Origin: Humulus lupulus | Lineage: Eukaryota; Streptophyta; Magnoliopsida; Rosales; Cannabaceae | Assembly (NCBI RefSeq): GCF_963169125.1 | Contig: NC_084801.1 | Span: 110,759,061 to 110,823,060, forward strand | DNA: 64,000 nucleotides | Reading direction: 5' to 3' | Made by a program: the position numbers and the translations under genes | Part shown: positions 1 through 12,006 of the stretch, piece after piece | Position numbering within the stretch: the first letter of the stretch is position 1 | Layout of the letters: the number at the start of each line of letters is the position of its first letter | The notes under the pieces: model-generated | Seen by the model: only the letters and a program-made list of their open reading frames with translations | Databases searched by the model: none | Told to the model about the DNA's origin: nothing

Positions 1-396
1 AGAAAAGAAAGATTTCCAGCACAAAGACGTTCCAAGAAGCTACCTCGAGGAGATGGTCCGTTCCAAGTGCTAGAACTGATCAATGACAATGCCTACTGAC
101 TAGATTTACCAGGCGAGTACAATGTTAGTGCTACTTTCAATGTTACTGTTCTGAGTCCTTTTGACGTAGGTGACGATTTGAGGACAAATCATTCTCAAGA
201 GGGGGGGAATGGTGAGGACATCAAGCCTAACGATCCAATTCAAGTTCCAGTTGGTCCGGTGATGAGGGTGCGAGCTAGGAGATTCAAAGAAGAGCTTAAC
301 AACTTAGTCCGGAGAATTCTACAACAGGAAGAGGTCGAGTTCACTACTGAGGGTGAACAAAGGCTTGTGCTGCTCATCAAAGCTGATTCAATTTAG
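1..396 (+). pseudogene. Ty3/gypsy pol C-terminal tail, running into its 3' LTR
   Basis: Frame 1 reads from the window edge to a TAG at 394-396. It gives the C-terminal tail of a gypsy integrase polyprotein: a short basic stretch, then a VLSPFDVGDD-type motif, then a GPVMRVRARRFKE-type basic motif. One in-frame stop (TGA at 97-99) breaks it just before LDLPGEYN. The frame crosses the polypurine tract and the LTR start, so about the last 60 residues are encoded by LTR DNA. Such overlap of pol with the 3' LTR occurs in some plant gypsy elements. The catalytic integrase lies left of the window. The family is certain as gypsy; the lineage is not assigned. Confidence 0.75.
197..209 (+). promoter_or_regulatory. 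Polypurine tract of the plus-strand gypsy element
   Basis: A run of A and G only (AAGAGGGGGGGAA) abuts the LTR start TGGTGAGG. A purine tract directly before the 3' LTR is the primer site for second-strand synthesis and fixes the orientation of this element as plus. Confidence 0.85.
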
Positions 397-855
397 GAGC
401 TTGATTCCTTTAATTATTTGTTTTAGTTTGAACTATATTTTCATGTTTCATTAGAGTCTTTGTTGGAGCCAAAGACATGTCATTTTGGGCTTTTTTCATT
501 ATGGGTATTTTAGGGTTTTTTATATGTCTAAAAACCCTCTTTGTAATTTTCGGCTATATTAGGCCTTGTGGACAACTTGGAATTTAGATAATTTTGTTAA
601 TGAAAAAAAAACATTGTGAGTTTTCTTCTTGAGTTCTTGAAGAAACTTTCGAACTTATCAAGGGGATTCCTTGTGGCGTTCAAATCTGACTTATCAAACG
701 GATAATCCATTCCCGTTTGTGGCATCTTCACCATACTGTGGTTCATACTTTGCTAAGCATTGGGTCGCGGTTTCCATTCCAAATTCGAGTGTTCTTGGGT
801 TGTTTAACCACATTTGGTTCGGGTTTCGTCACGTTTGTTGGCGTGGTTCGTATCA
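210..855 (+). repeat. 3' LTR of the plus-strand gypsy element (646 bp)
   Basis: Starts TGGTGAGGACATC after the purine tract and ends TTCGTATCA. The same sequence is present as a solo LTR on the minus strand at 34646-35233, and that second copy defines both ends. The right end lies inside the protease codons of a minus-strand Athila-like element (after ADRSV), so this element inserted there. The first 187 bp carry the pol C-terminal codons. The left LTR and the partner of the target duplication are outside the window. Confidence 0.85.
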
Positions 856-2909
856 ACTGATCGATCCGCCAACTGTAGTGCAACTGTGGTTGGCTTTGCC
901 TTACCCAAACCAAGTATTTTAAATACTGATAGAGGCATGAGATTTATGCTGGCTCCCAAATCACATAGTGCATGTTTACTCTCAAAGTTACCAATTGTGC
1001 ATGGGATTGTGAAACTTCCAGGATCCCTCAACTTCTATGGAAGCTTCCTTTGCAAAATAACACTGCATTCTTTGGTCAATGCCACAGTTTCGTAATCCTC
1101 CATCTTTCTCTTTGATAAGATATCTTTCATAAATTTAACATAATTGGGCATTTATTTTAACGCTTCTGCAAAGGGGATGTTGATATGCAGCCTCTTGAAT
1201 ACATCTAAGAACTTTCCGAACTGCTTGTCAAAACAGTTCTAATGGAGTCTCTATGGATATGGAATTTTGATGTGATGATCTATAGACACTGGAGGTACCA
1301 CTTCTCTTACTGGAGGATTCTCAGTAACCTTCTTTTCACTAGTCTTCTTGTCCTCAATATTAGGTGCCTGTTGATCCTACTTCTGCTCAAATCTTTTTTC
1401 CATACATGGTCCCTCATATACTGTTCCACTCCTCAAAGTAATAGCCTGGCATTGTTCATTAATATTTCCCCTTGTATTCACTTCAGTAGTGCTTGGAAGG
1501 TTCCCTTGAGCTCGGTTTGCCATAAGCGTGGCCAACTGTCCAATCTGAGTTTCCAAGCTCTGAATTGATAATCTCGTTTCTGTCATAAATTGAGTTAACA
1601 CATCAGCCTGATCGTCTTGTTCTGCTTGCATTTGTTGCTGTGCAGGTCTTACTAGTTGCTACTGATAAAACCCAGGAGGACGTTGAGGATACTGTGGTTG
1701 ATTATGTTGAAATTGTTGCTGCTGCCCTGACCACTTGTCCAAGAAAAATTTGGGTGATTCCGCCACCCTGGTTTGTAACTCATGGAATATGGGTTGTTGG
1801 AGGGCCTTAGGAAGTTCCCTATTGCTTGCACTTGCTCCATAGGAATGTTGTTAAAATCTCTCATTGTGCATTGTTCAAATAAATGAGGTCCCCCACATAA
1901 CTCACATATGACTTGCATCTGCATAACTGGAGCTTGAATACTGTTTTCCTGTAACTATTTGGTTAATGTTGCCACTTGAGCGGACAACATTGAGATGGCA
2001 TCCAATTCATGCACTCCAGCCACCTTCTAAGTTGTTTCTCTTTCTAATGGCCATTGATAGTTATTCATAGCCATTTCTTCCAACAAATCATAAGCTTCAT
2101 TAACGCTCTTACTCATGAACGCTCCTCCAGATGCTGCATCTATGGTTGTGCGAGTAGTACCACACAAACCATTGTAAAAAATATGGACTTACATCCATTT
2201 TTCGATTCCATGATGCGGACATTTTCTTAGCAGCTCCTTAAACCTCTTCCACGCATCATACAACGATTCACCATTTTTTTGGTGAAAATTGTTGATTTCA
2301 CCTCTATACCTTGCAGACAGCGATGGTGGGAAAAATTTTGCCTAAAATTTCTGAGTGAGCTCCTCCCATGTTGTGATAGAATTGGCTATCAGGTTAATAA
2401 GCCAACTCTTTGCTCGGTCCCTCAATGAAAACGAGAATAGTCTCAACCTCACTGCATCATTTTTCACTCCGTTCATCATAAATGTGGCGCAAAGCTCAAG
2501 GAAATTAGCCAAATGTAAATTTGGGTCTTCTGTTGGTGATCCCCCAAACTGAACTGATGATTGTACCATTTGCAAAATAGCAGGCTTAATTTCAAAATTA
2601 TTAGCCTCAACTGCTGGAGGTCTAATGCATGATTTTGCCGCCTGTTACAGTAGGTACATAGTCCCTCAAACTTCTTTGTATTGGTTGTTGAACTGGTGCA
2701 ACTCGTTCAGCAACTCCTGCTCCTCCAATATTACCCGCTGCTATCCCAGCCTTAATATTCTCTGCGTTGTCATGGGCAATGTTGTCAACCCCTCTGTTAC
2801 CTCTGTTCTGAGCCATTATTTCTAACCTCTTCTGTTTCCGATTTATTCTACAGGTTTTCTCAATTTCGGGATCAATATGCACCCTTGATTCAGACCCCCG
2901 TCGTCGCAT
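856..2909 (-). pseudogene. Athila-like Ty3/gypsy gag and protease remnant
   Basis: Read on the minus strand: an N-terminal piece (2909-2622, MRRRGSESRVHIDPEIE), a gag capsid piece (2575-2342, [16 protein letters not shown] and SWLINL), a zinc-knuckle-like piece (1924-1652, CELCGGPHLFEQC), a spacer (1631-1377) and an aspartic protease (1031-856, [14 protein letters not shown], then [11 protein letters not shown], then LQLADRS). The order gag, knuckle, spacer, protease and the [10 protein letters not shown] motif fit the Athila group. Pieces are joined by frameshifts and stops, so it is dead. It is cut at 855 by the plus-strand gypsy LTR; RT, RNase H and integrase would lie left of the window. 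Confidence 0.85.
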
Positions 2910-3025
2910 AAACTATGTGAATACCTAAAATCACAAATTGTAAAAGAAAACCAGAATGAGAACGGTATAAAAGAAAAGCAACCAAATTAGAAAAAGAATT
3001 AATTTCTTGATATTAGTAAAAACAG

Positions 3026-3043
3026 TCACCGGCAACGACGCCA
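3026..3043 (-). promoter_or_regulatory. Primer-binding site of the Athila-like element
   Basis: On the minus strand TGGCGTCGTTGCCGGTGA lies a few bases inside the LTR end. It resembles the Asp-tRNA primer-binding site usual for Athila/Tat elements, with small differences. It confirms minus orientation and that 3050-4440 is a 5' LTR. Confidence 0.8.
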
Positions 3044-3049
3044 AAAACT

Positions 3050-4440
3050 TGTTACATATTTTATACACGCAAGTATACGTGTTCGTTTAACAAGTAATAT
3101 AATGTAAGAAAGGCCAAACCCACAAGAATTGTTACCAAGTACCAATCATTAATCCTAATACTCTATTTGGTTAACAATAATTTGATTATAAGAATTAAGT
3201 AAAACTATTGAAATAAAAACGTAATTGCAGGAATAAAAGAATAGCAAAAGAAATAGAATTCAATAATTAAATGAACTAGGGAAATTAACTTCATGTACCA
3301 TCCACTTTATATTTTAGTAACACAAATTATACTATTCAATTCTCTCTCGTGATAGCAGGTCAACAAAAGTAACTTAGATTCTTACTAGGTTATACAAGTC
3401 TCAACCTTATGTAAATTTTCTACATCTCTATGATAAATGAACATAAGACATGCATTAAGAAGGACAACCCTAAAGCTACACAGACCAAATAGGTACTCTC
3501 ATCCTATAATGAAATCTATGTCTATTCAAATACAGCATAATCAATTCTCACTTCTCAGATTTCAAATCAAAATCATATAAATCATGTAATAGATGGCCAA
3601 TCAATCACAAGCATTAAGCATAAATTCGAATAGATCACAAGATAGAATAGAAATCATAAAACTTGTATTAATTCAATATAAAGTTTCAATAGAATCCATT
3701 AACAACATAGAAAAAGAGTTTAGCTCCCGACAAAATTCATAATAACCATAGAAGAATTAAAAAGCATCCAAAATACAGAAATTAAAAGTAGAAAAGAAGA
3801 AAACTGTGATGAATTCTTTAATTCTCCTTGCATTACTCCACAATGTGCCTCCAGCTGTCTCCTAGGGTTCAATCCCTCTTTAAAAATGTCATTAAGAAAG
3901 ATTTTATAGTCCCTAATTATTTATGTGCAAAAGGAAAAAATTGCCCTTGAAAAATGCCCTAAATTTGGCTTCCCTACAGACTGGCGTCGCGGCTCCATGT
4001 GATAGCGTCGCAGCTCTAGTGCATTTTGCGATCCAAAATTTGTCTCTAGATTTTGTAGAACTACTGCGTTGTCTGATAGAGCCGCAGCTCTAATTTTGAT
4101 TTTAATAAAGCCTCAACTCTGTCTGATAGAGCTGCAACTCTAATTCTGACAGATTCTTTTCTTCTTCTCTGTAACTCTTTGGGTTGCGGCTCTTATTCCA
4201 ATTTTTCACCAAATCATCAATTCGACCCCCGGTTTCGCCTAGTTTCCATTCCTTAGCCCGTTTAACATCGTTTCTTCAAGAATTAAGCTCTTTTCCTCCA
4301 ATTTCAAGCTATTTCCTTAGTAACCACACTTAATCCGGAAAACACAATAAACACCGGCATAATATTGCACAAAACCAAATAAAAGACTAAAATTGCATCT
4401 TAAAACTCGCCATAAAAACATACCAAAACTAGTCCTAACA
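3050..4440 (-). repeat. 5' LTR of the Athila-like element (1391 bp)
   Basis: Minus-strand ends are TGTTAGGAC and ATGTAACA, a TGTTA/TAACA inverted terminal pair. It is followed by the primer-binding site. It holds no ORF of note. Its GC-richer part, around 3980-4160, repeats a word like GCAGCTCTA or GCGGCTCT several times. Its outer end (4440/4441) lies inside the RNase H codons of Tat-like element 1, so the Athila-like element inserted into that one. The matching target duplication is off the window. Confidence 0.85.
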
Positions 4441-5783
4441 ATTCTCCCAATAGCGAATTGATCACGAGCTGAGAATCACTATAACATTGGACGGCTTTTG
4501 CCTTGAGCTCCCTTGCCACACTCAGCGCAGCTAGTAAAGCCTCATATTCAGCTTCGTTCTTGGATGCCTCGAATCCAAATCTTAGAGCTGTATGAAATCG
4601 ATGACCTTATGGGGAGATTAAGATGATCCCAGCTCCCGATCCACTCTCGTTTGATGATCCATCCACGAAGATTTTCCATAACTCCTACATCGGTTCCTTC
4701 AAGAGATCCTCTTGAAATCCGGTGCATTCAGCCATAAAATCAGCAAGGGCCTGACTTTTGATTGAGGTCTGTGGCACGTACAATATCTCAAACTGGCTAA
4801 GCTCGATTGCCCATTTTAAAAGATGTCCAGATGTTTCAGGATTTTTCAATATCTGCCTTGAAGTTTGGTCGGTCATGACGTTGATTGATTGGGACTAGTA
4901 GTATGGCCGGAGCTTCCTGGAAGCCAATATCAGACAGAATGCCAGCTTCTCTCAGTGGGTATCATGACTCAGCTTCGAGAAGTCTCTTGCTTATATAATA
5001 TACTTGTTTTTTAGCACGGTCTTCGTCTCGGACTAACACGACATTGACTACATTTTCTATCATGGCCAAATAAAGGAACAGAGGTTCTCCAGACATAGGC
5101 CTAGATAACACTGAGGCTCGTTCAGGTGCATTTTTAGGTCGATTAATGCATGTTCGCACTCCTCAGTCCACTCAAATTTTTTGTTTCCCCTGAGCAAGTT
5201 GTAGAATGGCAGGCACTTTTCCGTAGATTTTTAAATAAAACCATTTAAAGCTGCCACCTTTCCAGTCAGGCTTTGAACTTCTTTACGCATCCTTGGCGAG
5301 GGCATTCCTAACAACGACCTGATTTTCTCCGGATTTTCCAATATTCACCTCGTGTTGACTATAAAACCTATAAATTTTTCTAGATCCCACTCCGAATGTT
5401 CACTTCTGAGGATTCAGCTTCATGTCATACCTCCTTAAGATCCCAAAACATTCTTCTAGATCAGATACATGGTTATTGGTAGTCTTTGATTTAACAACCA
5501 TATCATTGACAAACACGTCCATATTTCTCCCAATCTGATTAGCAAACATTTTGTTGACTAAGCATTGATATGTAGCTCCGACATTCTTCAGCCCGAAGGG
5601 CATGACTTTATCACAATATACGTTATTTGGAGTCATGAAGCTAGTATGTTCCTGGTCTGCAGGATTCATGGCGATCTTGTTATATCCACAATACGCTTCC
5701 ATGAAGGACATGAACTTGTGACCTGTCGTGGCATCTACTAACTAATCAATCCTTGGTAGTGGAAAGCAATCCATGGGACAAGC
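4441..5783 (-). pseudogene. Tat-like element 1: RT C-terminal half and RNase H
   Basis: The minus strand continues the pol of element 1. 5711-5400 encodes the RT palm: SFMEAYCGYNKIAMNP, MPFGLKNVGATYQ, and a catalytic box changed from YVDD to FVND. 5159-4962 encodes the RT connection and 4876-4685 the start of RNase H (QILKNPETSGHLLKWAIEL). RNase H continues to 4441, where codons for a SNNEAEYEALL-like motif can be read around 4500-4560. The Athila-like LTR interrupts it there. Stops and frameshifts separate the pieces. It is closely related to element 3 at 48833-50343. Confidence 0.85.
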
Positions 5784-7746
5784 TATAATGACCCGACAAT
5801 TTCTAAGACTTCAGACCATTAAAATCTACTAAGACATAGCTACTAATTTCAATACATACATAATAAATAACATATCTTTATTTAAAACACAAAATATTAT
5901 GCAAAATTCAAAGTAAGTATGAAATATAAAATACGGTATGGGTACCCATTGTTTAGTACATAAAAACATAAAAACATCATAACTATAATCAAATATTAAA
6001 AAAAACTATGTGCGGAAATACATAAAGACATAAAACAAAAGACTTCATCCTTGATCTTCCAGCAGTCCACTCAGTCCATTCATCCTCAACACACATGCCA
6101 AGCTGCCACAAATCCTTCCCGCCTTCCATATTTCATTTTCCTACATCATAATAAAAGAAAGGAATGAGCCTAATGCCTAGCAAGGAAAATATACTAACAA
6201 CATATATCATAAATCATAAACACAAGACTATATCATAAACATATACTATAAAACATGTGATTATAAAAACATATATCATATAGGACTACAATTTTAATGG
6301 CCATTAACTCATTAACATGGCATGTGATAAACCATCTAGATCCTCTGTCTACTAATCTAGGTAGGTTAGGTCACATGGTAGTATATGATAACCCATCTAG
6401 GTCCTATGTTCACTAATCGAGGTAGGGTAATTAATAACTTTAAACCATGAAAATGATCAAAATTCTTGGGGCTTGCTATCTAAGAAACGATAAGCCCTAA
6501 GTGACTACAAAAAATATTTATACATATATACATAGCACATATAATAACATAAAACATATCAAAACATACAAACACACATAATCTATCCTATTTTCCTTAC
6601 CAAAAATCGGGATATGGAGACAAGAACGGGATTTTGGAACACTCCTAAAACCAACAGTAAGAATAGTGAGCTTCTAAACGAAAAGAGATGAAAAAGAGAA
6701 CTAAACCATCCAAGTAGAAACTTAGCGAAAACCTTAATGTTCAAGGAACTTATACACCTAACCAAGAATCATAAACAAGAGTTAGGATTTGAAAGAAAAC
6801 AAAGAAAACGAAAGAACCATGAAGAACTGAACTTAAGGATAAGAATACCTTGGATGAACTATGATTTGACCTACACCTCGATACTGCAATAACTCTATAT
6901 CTTACTTCCAAGTGTTGAGAAAAGCTTAGATTTGAAAAGCTTTTATCCCAAAACCCAAGTGTTTCTCTCTATAGTAATCTTAGTAGCTTGGAGGCTCTGA
7001 ACAATGCTTGAATGATGAATGAAATGGCTGAGTACTAGGTCCTATTTATAGAGATCGAGTGAAACTAACCCCTTTTAAAATGAATATAAAATGAAAAATA
7101 TTTGAATTTCGTTCAAGAGAAGCCCAGAACTCGGTCAAAATCGTTCAAGGGCAGGTCCAAGTGGTTAAGGCTGTTTTCAAATTTAGATCCTCAAGATTCC
7201 AAAAATCACTCCCAGGGGTGATATATCGCCTACCCTGGGTGATATATCGCCTAGACCTATATCCTGAGCCCCGTTCGTTCGTTCGTGTGAAGTCGACGTG
7301 TTTTCCGTATCTCCCGTAGGCGACATATTGGCCCCTATAGCTGCGATATATCGGCATACGTTGATATATTAAACACGCATTTGAAATTTTCAACATGTTT
7401 TGAATTGATTAAACAACTTTGACTGAGTCAAAATGTTATCCTAACAGCTGCTGGAACGTTCTAGAGCTTCTAGATCTTTCTTTTATTTAAACTATTCATC
7501 AAAAATACTTAAATCCTTAATAAACATGATTATGACAAGTGTCACATTCTTAATTATTCTATCTAAACCTTAGGTTATAATAAATAATATATCTATATCA
7601 TAGATTAAACTTATAAAATCCATAATTGTTGCTATGAGTTTCCAACTAAGTCTCGACTTGAACCAAAATCCACGGAAACTAACATACTACAAACTACTAC
7701 TAACTACTACTACAATCTAGCTAAGTAAATATTCTGGGACACTACA
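5784..7746 (-). repeat. Solo chromovirus LTR (1963 bp) in the RT of element 1
   Basis: Minus-strand ends TGTAGTGTCCC and GGGTCATTATA (the final CA mutated to TA). A 5-bp duplication CAAGC flanks it at 5779-5783 and 7747-7751. Removing it rejoins the RT codons DLNKAC|P.DCFP. No internal region is present, so it is a solo LTR. The same family is at 15453, 17816, 22043 and 59340. A minus-strand TATAAATAGG at 7041-7050 is the likely promoter. It has no coding capacity. Confidence 0.93.
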
Positions 7747-8368
7747 CAAGCTTTGTTCAAATCGGAGAAGTCGATACAGGTCCTCCATTTCCCATTTTTC
7801 TTTGGGACCAGCACGGGATTGGCGACCCTGATTGGGTATTTTGCTTCACGGATAAACTCGCACTTTAGTAGTCGAGCTACTTCTTCCTCAAGAACCTCAG
7901 CTTTGACTGTTCCCAAGCGTCTCCGTTTTTGGGATTTTGCAGGCACGTTCCTATCCAAATTGAAAGTGTCCATTATTACACTCGGGCTTATTCCCACCAT
8001 ATCTTCATGTGACCAGGCGAAAAAGTATCGATTCTCTTGTAAGAAATTAACCAGCTCCTTCCTCCTTTTATCATCCAGATTCTTCCCTATCTTTACGACT
8101 CTCGAAGCTTCTTTAGGGTCAATATTTACTTCCTCGAGCTCCTCTATAGCTTGGATTTTTGACCTGTCTTCGCCCATTCCTAGGTCAATGTTTTCATGTG
8201 GGGTGACGCCACTATCCTCTACTTGCTGAGGTTCTTCCGTCCCACAAGTAACTTCTTCTTCCTGGGACTCCTCACCTCCGTCATTTATGACCATAGCTTG
8301 CTGCCCGGGTTATGATTTTCCCTTCATAGAAATGCTATAGCATTCTCTGGCAGCGAGCTGATCACCTC
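7747..8368 (-). pseudogene. Tat-like element 1: RT N-terminal part
   Basis: 8294 to 7752 on the minus strand reads an acidic spacer (GGEESQEEE), then the pre-RT region (KIGKNLDDKRRKEL, FAWSHEDMVGISPSVI, FNLDRNVPAKSQKRRRL), then the first RT blocks ending NPVLVPKKNGKWRTCIDFSD and LNKAC, where the solo LTR enters. This part is one open frame and is the best kept segment of element 1. Confidence 0.88.
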
Positions 8369-8809
8369 TTACGGTGCATATTCCGCAGCTGAGGGGAATT
8401 TTATTGCTAGGTGGCGGATAGAGGTTATGGCTTCAAATTCCATCAACGCATGTCGCCCCAAAATTACATTGTATGCTGCTGGACAATCTATTACCACCAA
8501 CTTAAGTAGCATGGAGACTGTTCGTGAGCCTTCTCCCAATGTTACCACTAATTTGATCATCTTGATGGCTGTTGACCCTTCACCAAAAAACTCATACAGA
8601 GTCATTGAGGTCGCCTTCAATGATGTTATAGATAACCTCATTTTTTCTAAGGTGGACCTAAAATGTAGATTCACAGAACTGCCGTTATCTACTAGTGTCC
8701 TCCAGACTCGCCGGTTGGCGAGCTGAACGGTTATGACCAAGGGATTGTTATGTGGGAATTGGACGTGGCTAGCATCCTCTTTGGTAAAAATGATTGGTTG
8801 TTTTTCCAA
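8369..8809 (-). pseudogene. Tat-like element 1: aspartic protease
   Basis: One open frame on the minus strand with the retropepsin active-site box [10 protein letters not shown]; the D-N-G form is also present in element 3, so it is probably normal for the family. A downstream VIDCPAAYNVILGRHAL matches the second protease motif (usually ILGRP.L). It lies between gag and RT, as in all Ty3/gypsy elements. Confidence 0.87.
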
Positions 8810-11220
8810 TCGTTGTTGTCTTGATAATCACTGTTCCAGAATGAACTCCACTCCGTTATGGGCTTTCAGTTCGTTAATGTACCTCTTCTAGGCCCCACTG
8901 CTCGTGCCTGCCAAATGAGGTCCTCCCGAAATGGTAGCTATATCTCCCCCTATTATCAGAGGAGGGTCGTCCTGATTCGCTTGAGCTCCAGTTTGAGTTA
9001 TTGGAGCTTCGAGGACTGACTGAGGGTTTGGTCTAATGGGCTGATTACGGACAACTTGATTTCGGGCGTACTAGGCCAAAGGTCCCACTCTAATGAGAAT
9101 GTCAATCTCATCCTTTAGATGTTGACAGTCATCAGTGTTATGACCGATATCATTATGGAATCGACAGAACTTCAAAGGCGAGTAGAATTTTCCAGGAATA
9201 TGAGCTCCCTAGTATCCGTTAGGTCGGTGTAAGTGGAATAAATAGCCTTGAATTTCTCCCTAGACTAATTTTTCTTTGTCCCGCTCTGGTCGCCCTCGCC
9301 ATTTCCCTTCCTCTTGTTATTTCCCCCTTGGTTATTCTGGGTAACGGTTTAAGTCGTAGCTGCAACATCTGTTACCTCTCCAATGGGCTGGACAGGGGTT
9401 TGGCTGGTTCCTGCGATAGAAGCTCGCACCTTCTCTAGGTTAATCAACTCTTGAGCTCAGGCCAAGAATTCGTCCAAACTCTTAACTCCTTTCCTTTGGA
9501 GTTCTTGCCACAGGTCCCCCCCAACGAGGATTCCTGTCCTCAGTGCCATAAGCTTGGAGTTGTCATCAGCATCCCTAGGTCGTGCAACAACATTGGCTAA
9601 CCGACTTAGATATGCCTTCAACGTTTCACCGGGTTGTTGCTTTATATTGGCCAATGAATCAGCCTCAACTCAAGCTGCTTAAGAAGCTCGTAATGCTTTT
9701 TTGAACTCGGAGGAAAACTTCATCCACAAGCTTATGGAATGTCTCTTGTAATGCTTAAACCACTGCCTGGCTGGCCCGACCAGTGTTGCACGGAATAAAA
9801 TACTCCTTAGATCGAGTCCGAAATTATGGGCCATCATCATGGTGTTAAACATTCTTAGGTGGTCTGACCGATCTCCATCTCCATCAAATTTTGATAAGTG
9901 TGGCATTCTGAAGCCTACCGGATATGTGGCCGCCGCAATATCTGGAGCGAAAGGCTCGAGCTCATCCTCTGAGTGACAATTATCTTTATCTTTTGCAGAT
10001 AAAAGCTTCTTCATTTGCTCTTCCATCAGAGCAAGCCTCTTGAGGGTCTGGTCTTTGGTCCCAAAGTTACCTAAGGGTTTTTCAACAGCTCCTATCCTAT
10101 CGTATGCGTTTGATCGGTTATTATCCCTCCAAGCTCGAGCTTGGTTTGGTGGGGCATTCCCATTATCATGTACTATGGACGAACCTCACTCTTGTCGAGT
10201 ATAACTAACATATTCATTTCGAGCTGGATTCCTTCTCTACGAATTCAAGCGATCACGTAAATCGGGTTACGACTCGTACGGAGGGCTTTGCGCAAAACTC
10301 AAATGATTTCATAGGTCGCCCTCGGACCTACCACTACAACGAATTTTGGTTCAGTAACTCCCATTTTTGAAGCTTACAGCTCGCGGTTGGGGTCGAGGAT
10401 CTGGATTTTCAAAATATGTCCGTGGGATGTAGCTATTGGCAGATGGAGGAGGATTTCTCCTACTGTCTCCATAAGCTGGAATGTCCTGTGTAAGATGAGG
10501 TGGTATTGGAAGTCTTATAGGCGATGGGGGATGCCTTATTGGTGAGGCAATCCTTGTCCCATCAGGGTGAACAAGATTAGCCCGCCTTTGTTCTACCCCA
10601 TTATTTCTAGCTCTCTGTGCCTGACGATCCGATCGCGACGTAGGACGGTTTGCTGGAACATTTTGTCTCTATGAGCTTATCGCCATCCTTCCTCGTGGAT
10701 TGCCATGGGCATTCCTAAGTGCCTGTGAAGGAGGCACTGAACTTGGAGTTGCGATTCTAACCGATCGACTGACATGCTGATGACCCCTATGGGGGCCACT
10801 GGGTTGAGCATTCTTGCGATCTTGCCCTGTAGGCACAGAACTTAGGGTGGAAGGTCTGTCTAACTGACTTGGTTTGGATCGATTATTCCTGTGGGACTTG
10901 TGAGACCCACTTTGCCTCTTTCCGACATTAACGTCGGTTGCAAGAGTGGGTAACCGAGTCAAAACCTCCACAATTTACCTCTTTTCCTTAGCAAGATGGC
11001 TTCTTAACTGCATATTTTCCATCTCAACGGTAGTTAAGTAGTCTTGGTTTGGATTTGGTGGTAATGACGCCTAACTCCCAGCTTCGCCGTGACCCGCTAG
11101 TTGCTTTCCTAGACATTGCTGGACTTCAGGGCCATGCTCGTTCGAAACAATGGTATGATGGGCCTCCTGCCCACCAGGCTGTTCTATCTCATTATCGTGC
11201 ATTGAGCGGGCGAGCACCAT
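8810..11220 (-). pseudogene. Tat-like element 1: gag
   Basis: The start ATG is at 11220 on the minus strand and gives MVLARSMHDNEIEQPGGQEA, equivalent to the gag start of element 3 at 45324. It continues with a basic Ser/Pro-rich region (10971-10669), the capsid core (10026-9679, GFRMPHLSKFDGDGD and ARQWFKHYKRHSI; 9654-9457, QQPGETLKAYLSRLANV) and a zinc-knuckle-like motif near 9110-9170 (CRFHNDIGHNTDDC). Stops and frameshifts break it into pieces. Confidence 0.85.
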
Positions 11221-11261
11221 GATGAGATTCCACTGGGATTTTGATAAAGCACTAATTTTTC

Positions 11262-11281
11262 TCTCAATGAAAGCACCAAAC
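11262..11281 (-). promoter_or_regulatory. Primer-binding region of Tat-like element 1
   Basis: The minus strand just inside the LTR reads GTTTGGTGCTTTCATTGAGA. It is the same as in element 3 and close to element 2 (CTGGTGCTCTCGTTGAGAG). The position is right for a primer-binding site. I do not assign the tRNA. Confidence 0.6.
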
Positions 11282-12006
11282 TGTTGATGCGGTTTTTCGC
11301 CAGCAGTGTATTAAGAAATAATAAGGTAGACTATTGCTTAAATAAACAATTATAAAAAATAAATGATTTCACTCAAGAACACAGACCTTTTTACGTGGTT
11401 TAGTTGTTAAATTCCACCTAGTCCACGACTCTATATTATTGTTGTTTCTTTCTCTATTTTGGCAGAGTTTCAGTATTACAGAATAATGGTCCCCTTTCTT
11501 GTTCAATATTCCTAGAAATTATAAGGGAATTCCATGGATAGGTTTGGGTAACCGCGTGGGTCAATCACGCATTTACTTAATTATTACATTTATTATAAAT
11601 AATTCCCATTTACATTGGGATATGATCTAATCACAAGATAAATGTACTCCTAATATCTGAGATATTAAATATGACAGCTTGGTCATAAATATACGTATAA
11701 AGGGACCTTGAGTCTTTGGGGATCCGCGGATATGCAATATACTAAAGCTACCACGAGCTGGATATCCCCTCCAAGCTTGTGTTTCAACAGCTATTTTAAT
11801 ATTCTGAGCTCGCGCTTCACAACCTTCGTGTCCGTAGCTTAGGTTAAACCCATGACGCCTAACACCACTCATGACCAAATGAATCTGGAGTTGTCCACGT
11901 GGATAATAATAAGCAGATATGATTTCCATGGTTATTTCTCTGTATATTTATTTGCCAGCTGTACCAGAGCTGAGTGAATGAATTCGGGCTAAAATTAGGG
12001 ATAACA
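11282..12006 (-). repeat. 5' LTR of Tat-like element 1 (725 bp)
   Basis: The inner end is fixed by the primer-binding region (minus-strand end ...GCATCAACA). The outer end is placed at minus-strand TGTTATCCCTAATTTTAGCC, which resembles the element 3 LTR start TGTACGCCCTGATTTTCCC. The length agrees with the 745-bp LTR of element 3. The duplication cannot be checked because the other LTR is off the window. Confidence 0.75.

Noticed and set aside
5784..7746. DNA transposon with a 7-bp duplication ACAAGCT
   Set aside because: Once the LTR ends are set by comparison with related copies, the duplication is 5 bp (CAAGC), as for LTR elements.
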